Positions 16,131 to 24,848 of a stretch of 64,000 nt of DNA are shown here, in pieces. Position 1 is the stretch's first letter; every line of letters starts with the position of its first letter. Made by a program: the position numbers and the translations under genes. Under the pieces are notes generated by a model. It ran no database searches. It saw only the letters and a program-made list of their open reading frames with translations, and was not told where the DNA came from. This stretch comes from Sulfuricaulis sp. (lineage in GTDB: Bacteria; Pseudomonadota; Gammaproteobacteria; Acidiferrobacterales; Sulfurifustaceae): NCBI RefSeq assembly GCF_024653915.1, contig NZ_JANLGY010000016.1, forward strand, positions 62,001 through 126,000, written 5' to 3'.

Positions 16131-17471
16131 TCAGAAGCGCAGGCCATAGGCAAAGCTGAGCGACGTCGCGGCCATGGCGATACAGGCATTCTCCTGGTCA
16201 TAAGGGTAAGGCGAGAATGCCGTGGGCCCGCAAATGGTGTTCTTGAAGGCATGCATGAAAGTGAACGTGAAGTCACTGTCCTTGTCCATCGCCTTGGTGA
16301 ATCCGGCGGTGACGTGCTTCTCGGTGGTAGCCGGGGCGAGCATGTTGAACAATACCTCATCTCTCTGGATCGGCGTTTTGCCGTAATTCAACCCGCCGCG
16401 GACCGTCAAATCTTTGTTATATTTGTATTCGACGCCAATTTTGTACACGATCTGATTTCTCCAACCGAAACCGAGCCCGAGATCGCCGCCCGTCCCGCAG
16501 AGCTCTCTGTTTCCAGAGACGTTCAGCCCCCCCGTACAACTGGGGAAGAACTTCGCGGAGTCATTCGCCAGAGGACCGGGGTTGCCGATGGAATCCACGT
16601 CATTCCACATGATGCGCTGGATGTCAGCGACGACCTTGGTCTTTGGGGTCATTTGCAAAGACATGCCCACCGCATAGCTCTCCGGGATGTCGAACTCGCC
16701 ATGATTGGCAAAGAGCCCGGTATAACGGTTGAATTTCTGCATCTCGACCCGGGGGGCATATACCAGACCAAGATGGAATTTCTCATTCAAATAGGTACCA
16801 AGCCAACCGAGCCGGTAACCCCAGCCAAAACTCCAGTCGTAACCGTTGTTGGTAAGCTTCGATCTATCAGACGAATAACCGCGCGAGCCAAAATCCTCCA
16901 GGCCGAAGGCCCGGAAGGTCTGCATGGCGATGGAAAGCGACGCGCCAAGACTATTATGCTCGTCGATTCTGTAAGCGATGCTCGGCAACATCTGCATCTG
17001 CATCACGAATACACCGACACGGTCATAAGCATTGCCGCTCTTGTTGAAGAAGTTCTGCGGATAATTGGTTCCCGCCCCGGCGCCGATGACGGCCATGCCC
17101 ATGGCGAAGGGCGTCTCGGGGGAGGAGAGCACGGCACCAAGCGAGGGAATGGGATAGAAATCATCTTTACTGCGAGAATCCGCCGGGAACTCGGAACTCT
17201 CATGGCTGACCCTGCGTGGCGGCCGGAACAGTTCGATTGTCAAATCCATACGCGCCTCCCCCACTGCCGTCATCAGCGCCGGGTTGTAGGCGGCGGCCAT
17301 GCCGTCCACGGGATTCGCCACGCCGGCGCCGCCAAGCGATGTTGCCTTGGCGCCGTAACCGATCATCCACATGCCGTTAGTAGCATGGGCGGGAATAGAT
17401 ACCGTCATTGCCGCCAATACCAGACAGGTTGCCCGCCATACCATTTTTGCGGCTGATGCCGTTTCGTTCAT
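16131..17471 (-). CDS. FadL/OmpP1/TodX-family outer-membrane channel, 446 aa
   Basis: A signal peptide ends at AHA, followed directly by TNGMWMIGYGAKATSLGGAGVA, the hallmark N-terminal hatch of the FadL family. The rest alternates aromatic beta strands and ends in a terminal Phe (AYGLRF), as outer-membrane barrels do. The family imports long-chain fatty acids or other hydrophobic compounds. I start at ATG 17471 because GGAGGAG lies just upstream; a 20-residue upstream extension is basic and unlike a signal peptide. Likely first gene of a two-gene unit with the JDVT-tailed protein. Confidence 0.85.
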   Translation of the reverse strand: MNETASAAKMVWRATCLVLAAMTVSIPAHATNGMWMIGYGAKATSLGGAGVANPVDGMAAAYNPALMTAVGEARMDLTIELFRPPRRVSHESSEFPADSRSKDDFYPIPSLGAVLSSPETPFAMGMAVIGAGAGTNYPQNFFNKSGNAYDRVGVFVMQMQMLPSIAYRIDEHNSLGASLSIAMQTFRAFGLEDFGSRGYSSDRSKLTNNGYDWSFGWGYRLGWLGTYLNEKFHLGLVYAPRVEMQKFNRYTGLFANHGEFDIPESYAVGMSLQMTPKTKVVADIQRIMWNDVDSIGNPGPLANDSAKFFPSCTGGLNVSGNRELCGTGGDLGLGFGWRNQIVYKIGVEYKYNKDLTVRGGLNYGKTPIQRDEVLFNMLAPATTEKHVTAGFTKAMDKDSDFTFTFMHAFKNTICGPTAFSPYPYDQENACIAMAATSLSFAYGLRF

Positions 17472-18265
17472 TATTACTCTCCTCCTGATCCTAGAAAAAT
17501 ACACGCATGTAAATCTGTTCTTGTTTTCCATTATGTAACGCGGCTCTTGCCATGTTCAGAATGGACAATCTCTACAAGTCCTTGTAAAGATTTTTTCGCT
17601 TGATGGGGGAAATTACGTTAGCGGAATAATACCAATGACATCGTCTTATTTTAATGACGATAATATCGTTATCAGTATTAGAAAATTCCCTACGTTCGCA
17701 GATATGGCTTCATGGCCATATCCCTGGTGAAACCCCCTACCCATGCGACTTAAATTCACCTACATGGTGCACTTTGAAATTTATAATTGTCAAGCTGGTT
17801 ATACTGCTTATATATGGTGTTCCCTCCGGGGGATTTTTTTGCCAAGACAACATCAAAAATCTGTAAGCAAACTCTTACACATGCAGCCAGGCGGCTATCC
17901 TGCAATGGTGCCTGATCGTCTTATTCAGCTTTATAATATACATTTCTCCAACGGCCAGCATTTGTGCGCTGCGGCCTGTGCCATGAATCCGGCTCCATTG
18001 TTGGCGGCAGGAATGGCGGTTGACAAACCATGCATTTAGCGAATGACCTCGCGGCCGTGACCGGGACGGGAGAAACCGTCCGCAGGATACGAATCGACCG
18101 TCACGGGGGTTCCTGATAACCTCCAAATCCCGGGTGGACCAACCCTGCACCTCCCCCGCTCACCACCGCCAAACGCAGGGCACGCTGTCACGTTTGCGTT
18201 ATCAACGCTGATCGCCATTGCGGAACGGAAAACCAGCACAGAGTTGATTTGTTGAACAGTTAAAC
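17472..18265. other. Divergent intergenic region with a 14-bp palindrome
   Basis: About 790 bp between the minus-strand porin and the plus-strand protease. A perfect palindrome TACAAGTCCTTGTA lies at 17573-17586, about 100 bp upstream of the porin start, and could be an operator. A CCGTGAC...GTCACGG inverted repeat lies at about 18055-18104. I looked for a c-di-GMP-I (GEMM) riboswitch and saw none. Short frames here lack support. Confidence 0.45.
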
Positions 18266-18799
18266 ATGCGAGTTTTCCCATGGATCTGCGGCGCTGTCCT
18301 CGTGGTTGGCGCCGTTTTTTCGTATCCGGGGCGTGATTACGTCCTGGTCGGCCTGATGTTGTTTCTTCCGTTCTTCGATCGCGGCTGGAAGATTCCGGCC
18401 CTGCCCCGCTCCCGGTCACATCGCCTGATTTGGGCCGGCTTGCTGATTGCCGGCATGGCGCTGCTGCTCTGGCAGCCGTCGAAAATGTCTTTTGCGTTTT
18501 CCGCGCTTTTGACGGCGGCCTTGCCCGAGGAATGGTTTTTTCGCGCCTACTTCATGACGCAAATCGGACAAGGCTGGCATGCAAATCTGGTCGCCTCGGT
18601 CCTGTTTTCACTCCTGCATGGGCTGACCCATAACTGGTATACCGCCCTGCTGGTGCTCGTGCCGTCCCTTTTCTACGGCTGGCTGTACCAGCGCACACGC
18701 GATCTGCCGTTGCTGGTGTTGGCGCATGCCCTGTCCAATCTTGTTTATGTCATGTTCCTGGCCGGTTTCGTGGCGACTTGGGTGCCCGATTTGCGCTAA
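18266..18799 (+). CDS. mrtJ: CPBP-family glutamic intramembrane protease, MrtJ-like (JDVT-CTERM system)
   Basis: A 177-residue polytopic membrane protein with the three CPBP/ABI motifs: PEEWFFRAY (EExxxR), FSLLHGLTH (FxxxH) and HALSN (HxxxN). In the JDVT-CTERM system, as I recall it, a small dedicated CPBP protease processes a single target protein per genome. A protein with a matching tail is encoded 2.2 kb away at 14555-16084. The size, motif set and proximity support the assignment, but a generic CPBP protease is not excluded. No strong ribosome site is seen before the ATG. The export lipoprotein gene starts 48 bp downstream. Confidence 0.75.
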   Translation: MRVFPWICGAVLVVGAVFSYPGRDYVLVGLMLFLPFFDRGWKIPALPRSRSHRLIWAGLLIAGMALLLWQPSKMSFAFSALLTAALPEEWFFRAYFMTQIGQGWHANLVASVLFSLLHGLTHNWYTALLVLVPSLFYGWLYQRTRDLPLLVLAHALSNLVYVMFLAGFVATWVPDLR

Positions 18800-18846
18800 A
18801 ATATACCGGCATTTCAACCCAGATCATGAAGAAAGCGAGCAGATCC

Positions 18847-19545
18847 ATGCAGAGACTCAAAAAACTGTTTCAGTCCATTCTGATAGTGGCGGTCCTGGCT
18901 TCCTGCGGCACTACCCCGCCCGCCGTCGCCGAATCGGATGCGAATGACGCTAAGACATCCGCGCCGGAAGCAGCTACGGCGGACATGAAGGATACGGCCA
19001 CGGTCCCTGTATCCAATACCGGCACGACACCCGTAAACGAGGAAAAAGTCGCTGCTCCCCGTGATGTCTACATCATCCAGCCCGGCGATATTCTTGCCAT
19101 TTCTGTGTGGAAAGAGAAAGATCTGCAGGGCGAGTTTGCAGTCCGCCCCGATGGCGGGATTAATTTCCCTCTCGCGGGCGATATCGTTGTTGCCGGTAAA
19201 ACCATCGAGCAAATACAAGTGGATATTGCCGCCAAGCTGATCAAGTATGTCCCCGATTCGGTTGTCACAGCCAGCGTCAAGCAAAGCCAGGGCAACAAGA
19301 TTTATGTCGTCGGCAAAGTAAACAAGCCGGGCGAATTTGTCTCTAACCGTACCATTGACGTCATGCAGGCGCTCAGCATGGCGGGTGGGCCGAATCCTTA
19401 TGCCTCAGTAAACAAAATAAAGATTATCCGTCGAGTTAACGGCGAGCAGAAAATATTTTATTTCAAATATTCGCGGGTGGAGAAAGGTGAAGACCTGGAA
19501 CAGAACATCATCCTGCAAGGCGGCGATATTGTCGTCGTGCCGTAA
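18847..19545 (+). CDS. Wza-type polysaccharide export lipoprotein, 232 aa
   Basis: An N-terminal lipoprotein signal (MQRLKKLFQSILIVAVLASC) is followed by a low-complexity linker. Then comes a Poly_export domain (YIIQPGDILAISVWKEKDLQGEFAVRPDGGINFPLAGDI) and an SLBB domain (IYVVGKVNKPGEFV...MQALSMAGG). Such proteins form the outer-membrane channel for capsule or EPS. I start at ATG 18847; an in-frame ATG at 18826 adds seven residues and is also possible. No Wzc/Wzb-type partner is in the window, so export also needs genes elsewhere. It is probably transcribed with the upstream protease gene. Confidence 0.85.
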   Translation: MQRLKKLFQSILIVAVLASCGTTPPAVAESDANDAKTSAPEAATADMKDTATVPVSNTGTTPVNEEKVAAPRDVYIIQPGDILAISVWKEKDLQGEFAVRPDGGINFPLAGDIVVAGKTIEQIQVDIAAKLIKYVPDSVVTASVKQSQGNKIYVVGKVNKPGEFVSNRTIDVMQALSMAGGPNPYASVNKIKIIRRVNGEQKIFYFKYSRVEKGEDLEQNIILQGGDIVVVP

Positions 19546-19656
19546 GCCGGGATTAGCAAGACATCACATATAACCGGATGCAGTCCCGCAGGACGGGAAT
19601 CCGGGGAAATATTACCAAACGTCGAATTGCGCCACTACCGCACGGCTAATCCCGGC
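19546..19656. repeat. Inverted repeat GCCGGGATTAGC / GCTAATCCCGGC
   Basis: Two 12-bp perfect arms at 19546-19557 and 19645-19656 enclose about 87 bp containing a further hairpin (TCCCGCAGGACGGGA). The left arm starts directly at the stop codon of the export lipoprotein gene. No T-tract follows, so this is a palindromic repeat rather than a classic terminator. Confidence 0.55.
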
Positions 19657-19764
19657 TACGCGGGCTGATGACCCCTTGACTGTCATTTGACTGCTTGGGC
19701 GGATTTGCATGCAGGCCAGATCGGTATATTCTGTAACTATTGTCTCGCCCTGACAGGATACATG

Positions 19765-19959
19765 CGCATGAACCGCAAGCAACTGATCCAAGAAATCGAA
19801 CAAATGCCCGAACCCCTCCTCGACGAGATCCACGATTTCGTGGGCTTTCTGAAGGCGAAGATCGCGCGCGCGCGGATGGACACCGCGCTCGCGAGCGAGT
19901 CGTCGCTGAAGAAAGACTGGTTGTTGTCTGAGGAAGAGGCGGCATGGCGCGATTTGTAA
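19765..19959 (+). CDS. Small antitoxin (DUF2281-like), partner of a MazF/PemK-type toxin
   Basis: About 64 residues, beginning MRMNRKQLIQEIEQMPEPLL, then DEIHDFVGFLK and an acidic C-terminus. This resembles DUF2281-type antitoxins. AGGA lies just before the ATG; ATG 19771 is an equally good start. The 3' end overlaps the start of a MazF/PemK-like gene by 16 bases, the usual toxin-antitoxin arrangement. The antitoxin frame is intact although the toxin is broken. Confidence 0.65.
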   Translation, partial: RMNRKQLIQEIEQMPEPLLDEIHDFVGFLKAKIARARMDTALASESSLKKDWLLSEEEAAWRDL

Positions 19960-20275
19960 AAGGCGATGTGGTGGTTGTTCCGTTTCCCTTCTCGGACCTC
20001 AGTCAGGCCAAACGCCGCCCGGCGCTCGTCATGGCCAACCTTCGCGGCGTGACCTCATTCTCTGCCAGATCACGAGCCAAGCGGTCAAGGACAGCTATAC
20101 CATGGCGATTGCGGATGCGGATTTCGCCGAAGGCGGGCTGAAACAGCCGAGTCACATTCGACCCAACCGCCTCTTTACCGCCGACTCCCAAATCGTCCTC
20201 TATCGCGTGGGCCGGCTCGCTCCCGCCACCCTGGATCAAGTGGTTGACAGAATCGTTGAGATCCTTCGCGATTAG
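19944..20275 (+). pseudogene. MazF/PemK-family toxin, frameshifted
   Basis: The first frame encodes a typical start, MARFVKGDVVVVPFPFSDL then RRPALVMANLRG. After about 20049 the homology continues in another frame: DLILCQITSQAVKDSYTMAI, then PSHIRPNRLFTADS, then LDQVVDRIVEILRD and TAG at 20273-20275. A one-base deletion (probably GGCGATGAC to GGCGTGAC) explains the break. The uncorrected product ends early and lacks the C-terminal strands, so the toxin is very likely inactive unless this is a sequencing error. Confidence 0.8.
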
Positions 20276-20326
20276 CCGGACGCGAGGGACCCATCCCATT
20301 GGGCTATCTGCTCACCCCCATCCCAA

Positions 20327-20350
20327 CCTTCCCCCGTCAAGCGGGGAAGG
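20327..20350. repeat. Palindrome CCTTCCCC...GGGGAAGG
   Basis: 8-bp perfect arms with an 8-base loop. Related copies lie at about 21745-21766 and 24664-24688. It lies between the broken toxin and the 3' end of prsR and is not followed by a T-tract. Confidence 0.5.
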
Positions 20351-20372
20351 AGATTACGTTCGCCGGGCGTAT

Positions 20373-21725
20373 TTATACCTTAAGATTCAATTTACGGATC
20401 ATGTCGTACATGGTGGGCCGGCTGATGCCGAGCATGTCGGCCGCGGCGCTGACTTTTCCGGCGGAGTGGCTCAAGGCCCGCTGAATCGCCTGGCGTTCTG
20501 CCTGTTCGCGTACATGACGCAGGCTTAAACCCACCTCATCTATTGCCACCTCGTCGAGTTCAAGATCCCCGGCCACTATCTGCTTGCCTTCCGCCATGAT
20601 CACCGCGCGCTTGACGCGATTTTTCAGCTCGCGCACATTCCCTGGCCAGGTATATGACTCCATGGCGGTCAATGCTTCCTTGTTGAAGCCGCGCAGGTTT
20701 CGTCCTTGTTCACGGTTGAACTGCTCAAGAAACATGCGGGCCAACAGCAGAATATCGCCGCCTCTTTCCCGCAATGGTGGAATCTGGATGGCTATCTCGC
20801 TGATGCGATAGTAGAGATCTTCGCGGAAAGTCCCTGAGCTGGTCTTCTCCGGGAGGTTCTGATGGGTAGCGCAGACAACGCGCACATCGACGGGAATCTC
20901 CTCGCGCCCTCCGACCCGCTCCACTACACGTTCCTGCAGGAACCGTAAAAGCTTGGCCTGGAGGGACATGGGCAAATCGCCCACCTCATCCAGAAACAAC
21001 GTTCCGCCACTGGCGTATTCGATCTTGCCGGGGGTTTGCTTGACGGCGCCGGTGAAGGCGCCTTTTTCATATCCGAAGAGCTCGCTCTCCAGCAGGTTCT
21101 CGGGGATCGCCGCGCAGTTGATGGCGATGAAACGGCCGCTGACCCGTGGGCTCAAATCATGCAGGGATCGCGCGCAGAGTTCCTTGCCGGTGCCGCTATC
21201 GCCCAGAAGCAGAATTGAGGCATTCGAGGGGGCGACCTTCTCCACCGTGCGGCATACCTTGACCATTTCCGCGCTGCAGGCCACCACGCCTTCCACGGAA
21301 TGATCGCTTTTCTGCTGCATGAGCGCGCTATTTTCCAGCTCCAGTTCGCGCAGGCGGTAGGCGCGGTTGACAATCATGCCGAGAATCTCCGCGTCAATCG
21401 GCTTGTGATAGAAATCATAGGCACCAGAGCCAACAGCACGCACGGCATTTTCGCGATCGTTTTGTCCGGTGACCACGATCACCTTGGTGTCGGGACGCTG
21501 TGAGACGATTGCCTCCAGGGTCGCGAGACCTTCGCTGATGCCGTCAGCATCGGGTGGCAAACCCAGGTCCAGGGTTACCACCGGCGGCTGGTGCTTTCGT
21601 AGTTGTTCCATGGCAGTGGCGCGGTCGCCGGCGACGATGACCTCATAACGGTCGAAGCACCAGCGCAGCTGGTCCTGCAGGCCGGGGTCATCTTCCACCA
21701 CCAGCAGCTTGTTGTTCATCGGCAT
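20373..21725 (-). CDS. prsR: PEP-CTERM system sigma-54 response regulator PrsR
   Basis: Domains in order: receiver (acidic pocket EDD at 11-13, phospho-acceptor Asp53 in VVTLDLGLPP, Lys108); sigma-54-interacting AAA+ domain with Walker A GDSGTGKE (175-182), GAFTGA (222-227) and Walker B TLFLDE; and a Fis-type helix-turn-helix (AAADMLGISRPTMYDMIRKL). It should activate sigma-54 promoters on phosphorylation by PrsK, whose gene lies 235 bp upstream on the same strand. In exosortase-bearing bacteria this pair is linked to EPS and sorted-protein expression. All activator motifs are intact. The start could be ATG 21725 or 21719. Confidence 0.93.
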   Translation of the reverse strand: MPMNNKLLVVEDDPGLQDQLRWCFDRYEVIVAGDRATAMEQLRKHQPPVVTLDLGLPPDADGISEGLATLEAIVSQRPDTKVIVVTGQNDRENAVRAVGSGAYDFYHKPIDAEILGMIVNRAYRLRELELENSALMQQKSDHSVEGVVACSAEMVKVCRTVEKVAPSNASILLLGDSGTGKELCARSLHDLSPRVSGRFIAINCAAIPENLLESELFGYEKGAFTGAVKQTPGKIEYASGGTLFLDEVGDLPMSLQAKLLRFLQERVVERVGGREEIPVDVRVVCATHQNLPEKTSSGTFREDLYYRISEIAIQIPPLRERGGDILLLARMFLEQFNREQGRNLRGFNKEALTAMESYTWPGNVRELKNRVKRAVIMAEGKQIVAGDLELDEVAIDEVGLSLRHVREQAERQAIQRALSHSAGKVSAAADMLGISRPTMYDMIRKLNLKV

Positions 21726-21960
21726 AATGTCGGCTTATCTGTTCTCCTTCCCCTTTGACGGGGGAAGGTTGGGATGGGGGTGCCGCGCGAGAGTCGGCGC
21801 GAACATACCGTCGCACCCCATTCTCCCCCCTCCCCCTGCCCCCTCCCGCGAGGGGAGGGGGAACTGTTTTCCTCGCCATGTCGACCCACTGGCAGGGATG
21901 TCTTCCTTCTTGCGAGGGGGGGAGGCAGGGAAGGGAAAATGTTAAATATTCTGGTAATAC
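21726..21960. repeat. Palindromic repeat cluster between prsK and prsR
   Basis: It holds a CCTTCCCC/GGGGAAGG-type hairpin (about 21745-21766), a CCCCTCCCGCGAGGGGAGGGG-type palindrome (about 21838-21862) and a copy of the CTTGCGAGGGGGGGAGG motif. No gene is visible. A promoter for prsR could be embedded, but I cannot point to one. Confidence 0.5.
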
Positions 21961-24063
21961 TCAATGCTGGCCCTGCTGATATCGCACCGGTTCAAGGGCG
22001 GGTTGATGCGGTAATTGGATACGGAAAATAGTCCCCTTGCCTGGTTTGCTCTCCACCTCGATATCTCCCCCAAGAGAACGCACAAACTCGCGTGCTTCAT
22101 ACGCGCCAATGCCCATGCCGGAATCTCCCTTGGTCGTCTGGAACGGCCGGAACAGGCGGGCGCGAATGAAAGCCTCGTCCATACCGCAACCGGTATCCTC
22201 CACCTCCACTACCGCATGGCCATTGACCTTTTGCAGCCTGACGGTTACGCGCCCATCGTCTGACGTCGCGTCCTGGGCATTGCGGACCACGTGGCCCATT
22301 ACCGACGCCAGCTGGTCGCGGTCTGCCGTGACCGCCAAGTCACCGATGGCGCACTCCAGAACAGGAGCCGGCTTGCTCGCCCGCGCATCATGCACCACCT
22401 CTTCCAGCAAGTTGGCCAGATTAATCATCCGCTTGGAATCGGCGTGCGCGCCTTCACGCATGCGCGTTAGAAGGCGATTCATTTTCGAAACCGAGTTTTC
22501 CACCGTACTGATCACGTTCTCCACAAAGAGTGGATTATTCCGGTGCCGGCTGGCGTTGGACACCACCAGCGACAACTGGGAAATCAGGTTTTTGAGATCG
22601 TGCACGACATAGGTGGAAAGACGGTTAAATGCCTCAAACTGCCGGGCCTCCGCCAGGGCCTGGGAAGCGGCGTGCTGGACCAGATGGCTGGCCGCCTGGG
22701 TTCCGGTGGTTTTGAGCAGATCGCAGTCCTCCCAATTGAAGTGACGCCGCACAGCGGGAGAGCGCGCCAGCACCACAAAACCATGCAATTTCTCCTGCAA
22801 TATCAGCGGCGCTATCAACCAGGCGTCGGGCAAGGTCCGCAGCCAACTCGGCATCACAAGGTCACCCAAACTTTGATACAGGCCGGGATCGCGTCGGTAT
22901 TCATCCAGATTAATAACCCATTTCTGGATTTCGAGAAACCGGATAAGCGAACTGCCCGCCGGTTCGTTGGCGGAAAGCGGGGGCTCCATGTTCCACTTGG
23001 CGGCGGGCTCGTACTGGCCGTCTTCCCGGCGCATCCACAGTACCCCGCCGGGGCTGTCGATCATCTGGGCTATCGCGCGGATGGCACGCTCCGGTAGCGA
23101 AATGTCCGTTTCATTCGACGACAGGGTGCGGATGAATCTCAGCCATTCCTCGCGGTAATCATACTTGTAATGGAAAAAATGCTTGTTGATGAATACCCTC
23201 AAACGCGCACGCAACGGTCCCGAGAATAGCAGGATCAAAAGCAGCAGGGCGGCACCGAACATGAAGATAGTCTGCGCGACGATGCCCCAGGTACCGCCAT
23301 AGTCGCGGACGTAATAACCACCGACCCCCATGGCAAGCAAGTAAATCCCGCTTCCGAGCAACGCGGAGGTATGAAAAACCATTCTTCGGGAAACCAGAAC
23401 ACCCGGGGACCACTGCGGGTTCCTGGCCAACGCAATGCCAATCACCGGCACTACGGTGGCATTGATGAATCCCCGCGCCTCCCATAGCGCAGGGTCGATG
23501 CGCTGAAACAACAGGGCATCGGAATACAAATAAAAATCGTACACGAACATGCCGCCGATACCGAAACACAGGTATTTGATGGCACGCATCAGATCCGCTG
23601 GCGTATTGCGCAGGATATGTTCCAGCAACACCAAACCTGCTATCGCAAGCGTCAAGTGACCGGCCAGTTGAAAATCAAATCCAGACAGTAAAGACAGACC
23701 GGTAACGTTGAAGTGGAGATGAAGGGCAAACAGCATTGTTACCGCTGTCACCACATAAAGGCCATGACGCGTGAGGGTGAGCCAGGTGGACAACGCGCCC
23801 TTTTCCCCCGTCTTGACATGCAGCATGTGCAACAAAAAAGTCAGCCATGCGAAATCACGCAAAAGTTCGAGGAGTTGGGGAACAATCAGAGAAGTGTCAT
23901 AGGCGGCCTGATAGGCAGCGCTGGCGGCCCACAATGCGCTGGTCGCACAGGCCGCTGCCAGCAGTCGCCTGAATGAACCGTCCGTGCGGCCGATCAGCAA
24001 TACCGCCATGAGCACGAAAAAAATGCCCGCCGCGGATATGTAGCTGATCACGCCGACAATCAT
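21961..24063 (-). CDS. prsK: PEP-CTERM system sensor histidine kinase PrsK
   Basis: A 700-residue membrane kinase. Residues 1-290 contain about eight hydrophobic helices, followed by a GAF-like region (about 310-480). The HisKA-like helix has the phospho-acceptor motif YVVHDLKNLISQL. The ATPase has the N box HVVRNAQDA, G1 DTGCGMD, and G2 GMGIGAYEAREFV. The architecture and length match PrsK. It is expected to phosphorylate PrsR, encoded just downstream. The sensed signal is unknown. Confidence 0.92.
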   Translation of the reverse strand: MIVGVISYISAAGIFFVLMAVLLIGRTDGSFRRLLAAACATSALWAASAAYQAAYDTSLIVPQLLELLRDFAWLTFLLHMLHVKTGEKGALSTWLTLTRHGLYVVTAVTMLFALHLHFNVTGLSLLSGFDFQLAGHLTLAIAGLVLLEHILRNTPADLMRAIKYLCFGIGGMFVYDFYLYSDALLFQRIDPALWEARGFINATVVPVIGIALARNPQWSPGVLVSRRMVFHTSALLGSGIYLLAMGVGGYYVRDYGGTWGIVAQTIFMFGAALLLLILLFSGPLRARLRVFINKHFFHYKYDYREEWLRFIRTLSSNETDISLPERAIRAIAQMIDSPGGVLWMRREDGQYEPAAKWNMEPPLSANEPAGSSLIRFLEIQKWVINLDEYRRDPGLYQSLGDLVMPSWLRTLPDAWLIAPLILQEKLHGFVVLARSPAVRRHFNWEDCDLLKTTGTQAASHLVQHAASQALAEARQFEAFNRLSTYVVHDLKNLISQLSLVVSNASRHRNNPLFVENVISTVENSVSKMNRLLTRMREGAHADSKRMINLANLLEEVVHDARASKPAPVLECAIGDLAVTADRDQLASVMGHVVRNAQDATSDDGRVTVRLQKVNGHAVVEVEDTGCGMDEAFIRARLFRPFQTTKGDSGMGIGAYEAREFVRSLGGDIEVESKPGKGTIFRIQLPHQPALEPVRYQQGQH

Positions 24064-24848
24064 GCCCGATCAGCACCAGCTCATGGATAACAACCGGAAG
24101 AAAATCACAATCACAAATCCATCAATATATGTCTGACGTCTAGGATTACAGTCCTGGTCAAAATTGAAAATTCTGTCGTTCGTCATTTAATAGCTTCAAC
24201 CAGCCTGCACCAATACTGGCTGGCGATCCATGCGGAACAACCCTATGCTTAATTTTCCAGGAGTTGCTGTGCGATAATGCGCTCGTAGGGGGCCTTCCTG
24301 CCATCCTTCCTGCCACTTCACCGGGCCCGAGCCTGCCTGGCAACAACCACTGCTTTTGCTTCTCTAATGTTGAATAATACACCCCAAAACCCAGCCCGAC
24401 AAAGTGTCATTCGGGGAATAATTCCCCATAGGTTTCAGGGCGTTGAAAGCTATCCCCGACAACCGCACTGAGTCGTCGGATGCCAGGAGGGGTCAGTACA
24501 CGTAGGGCGGATTCGTCGCGCCAGCGCCAATCCGCCATCCGGATAAAACATCCGGCGGTTTGCGGCTGCGCCGCGAAACCGCCCTACGGCGGCTGTAGCC
24601 CGGATGAAGCGTAGCGGAATCCGGGGGATTTAATTGCAGATGATTCCTGCCGCCCCCATCCCGCCCTTCCCCCGTCGAGGGGGAAGGAGAAAAACGGTGG
24701 GCATATTATTTCCCCGCATTGCGCTGCGCTTCATGCGGGCTACAAGTTTTCCCGTGCCCCTGTAGCCCGGATGGAGCGTAGCGGAATCCGGGGGAATATT
24801 ACCCCCCTCCCCTCGCGGGAGGGGCAGGGGGAGGGGGATCGCAAGACG
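24064..24848. other. Intergenic region with a cluster of palindromic repeats
   Basis: The first 400 bp upstream of prsK show no gene. From about 24497 to 24845 there are stacked repeats: a GTAGGGCGGATT...AATCCGCC / GCGGTTTGCGGC...CCGCCCTAC BIME-like unit (about 24501-24590), two TGTAGCCCGGATGAAGCG units (about 24595 and 24761), CTTCCCCCGTCGAGGGGGAAGG (about 24666), and a CCCCTCGCGGGAGGGG palindrome close to the prsT stop. Confidence 0.55.

Noticed and set aside
16122-17456. Long plus-strand open frame opposite the porin gene
   Set aside because: It is antisense to a clear FadL-family gene with signal peptide and ribosome site; its product shows no domain and reflects codon bias of the real gene.
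17472-18265. Possible c-di-GMP (GEMM) riboswitch or other structured leader
   Set aside because: I looked for the conserved GEMM core and tetraloop-receptor pattern on both strands and found only unrelated inverted repeats.
24497-24845. CRISPR array
   Set aside because: Repeats are dissimilar palindromes of different lengths without regular spacing or unique spacers; no cas genes are in the window.
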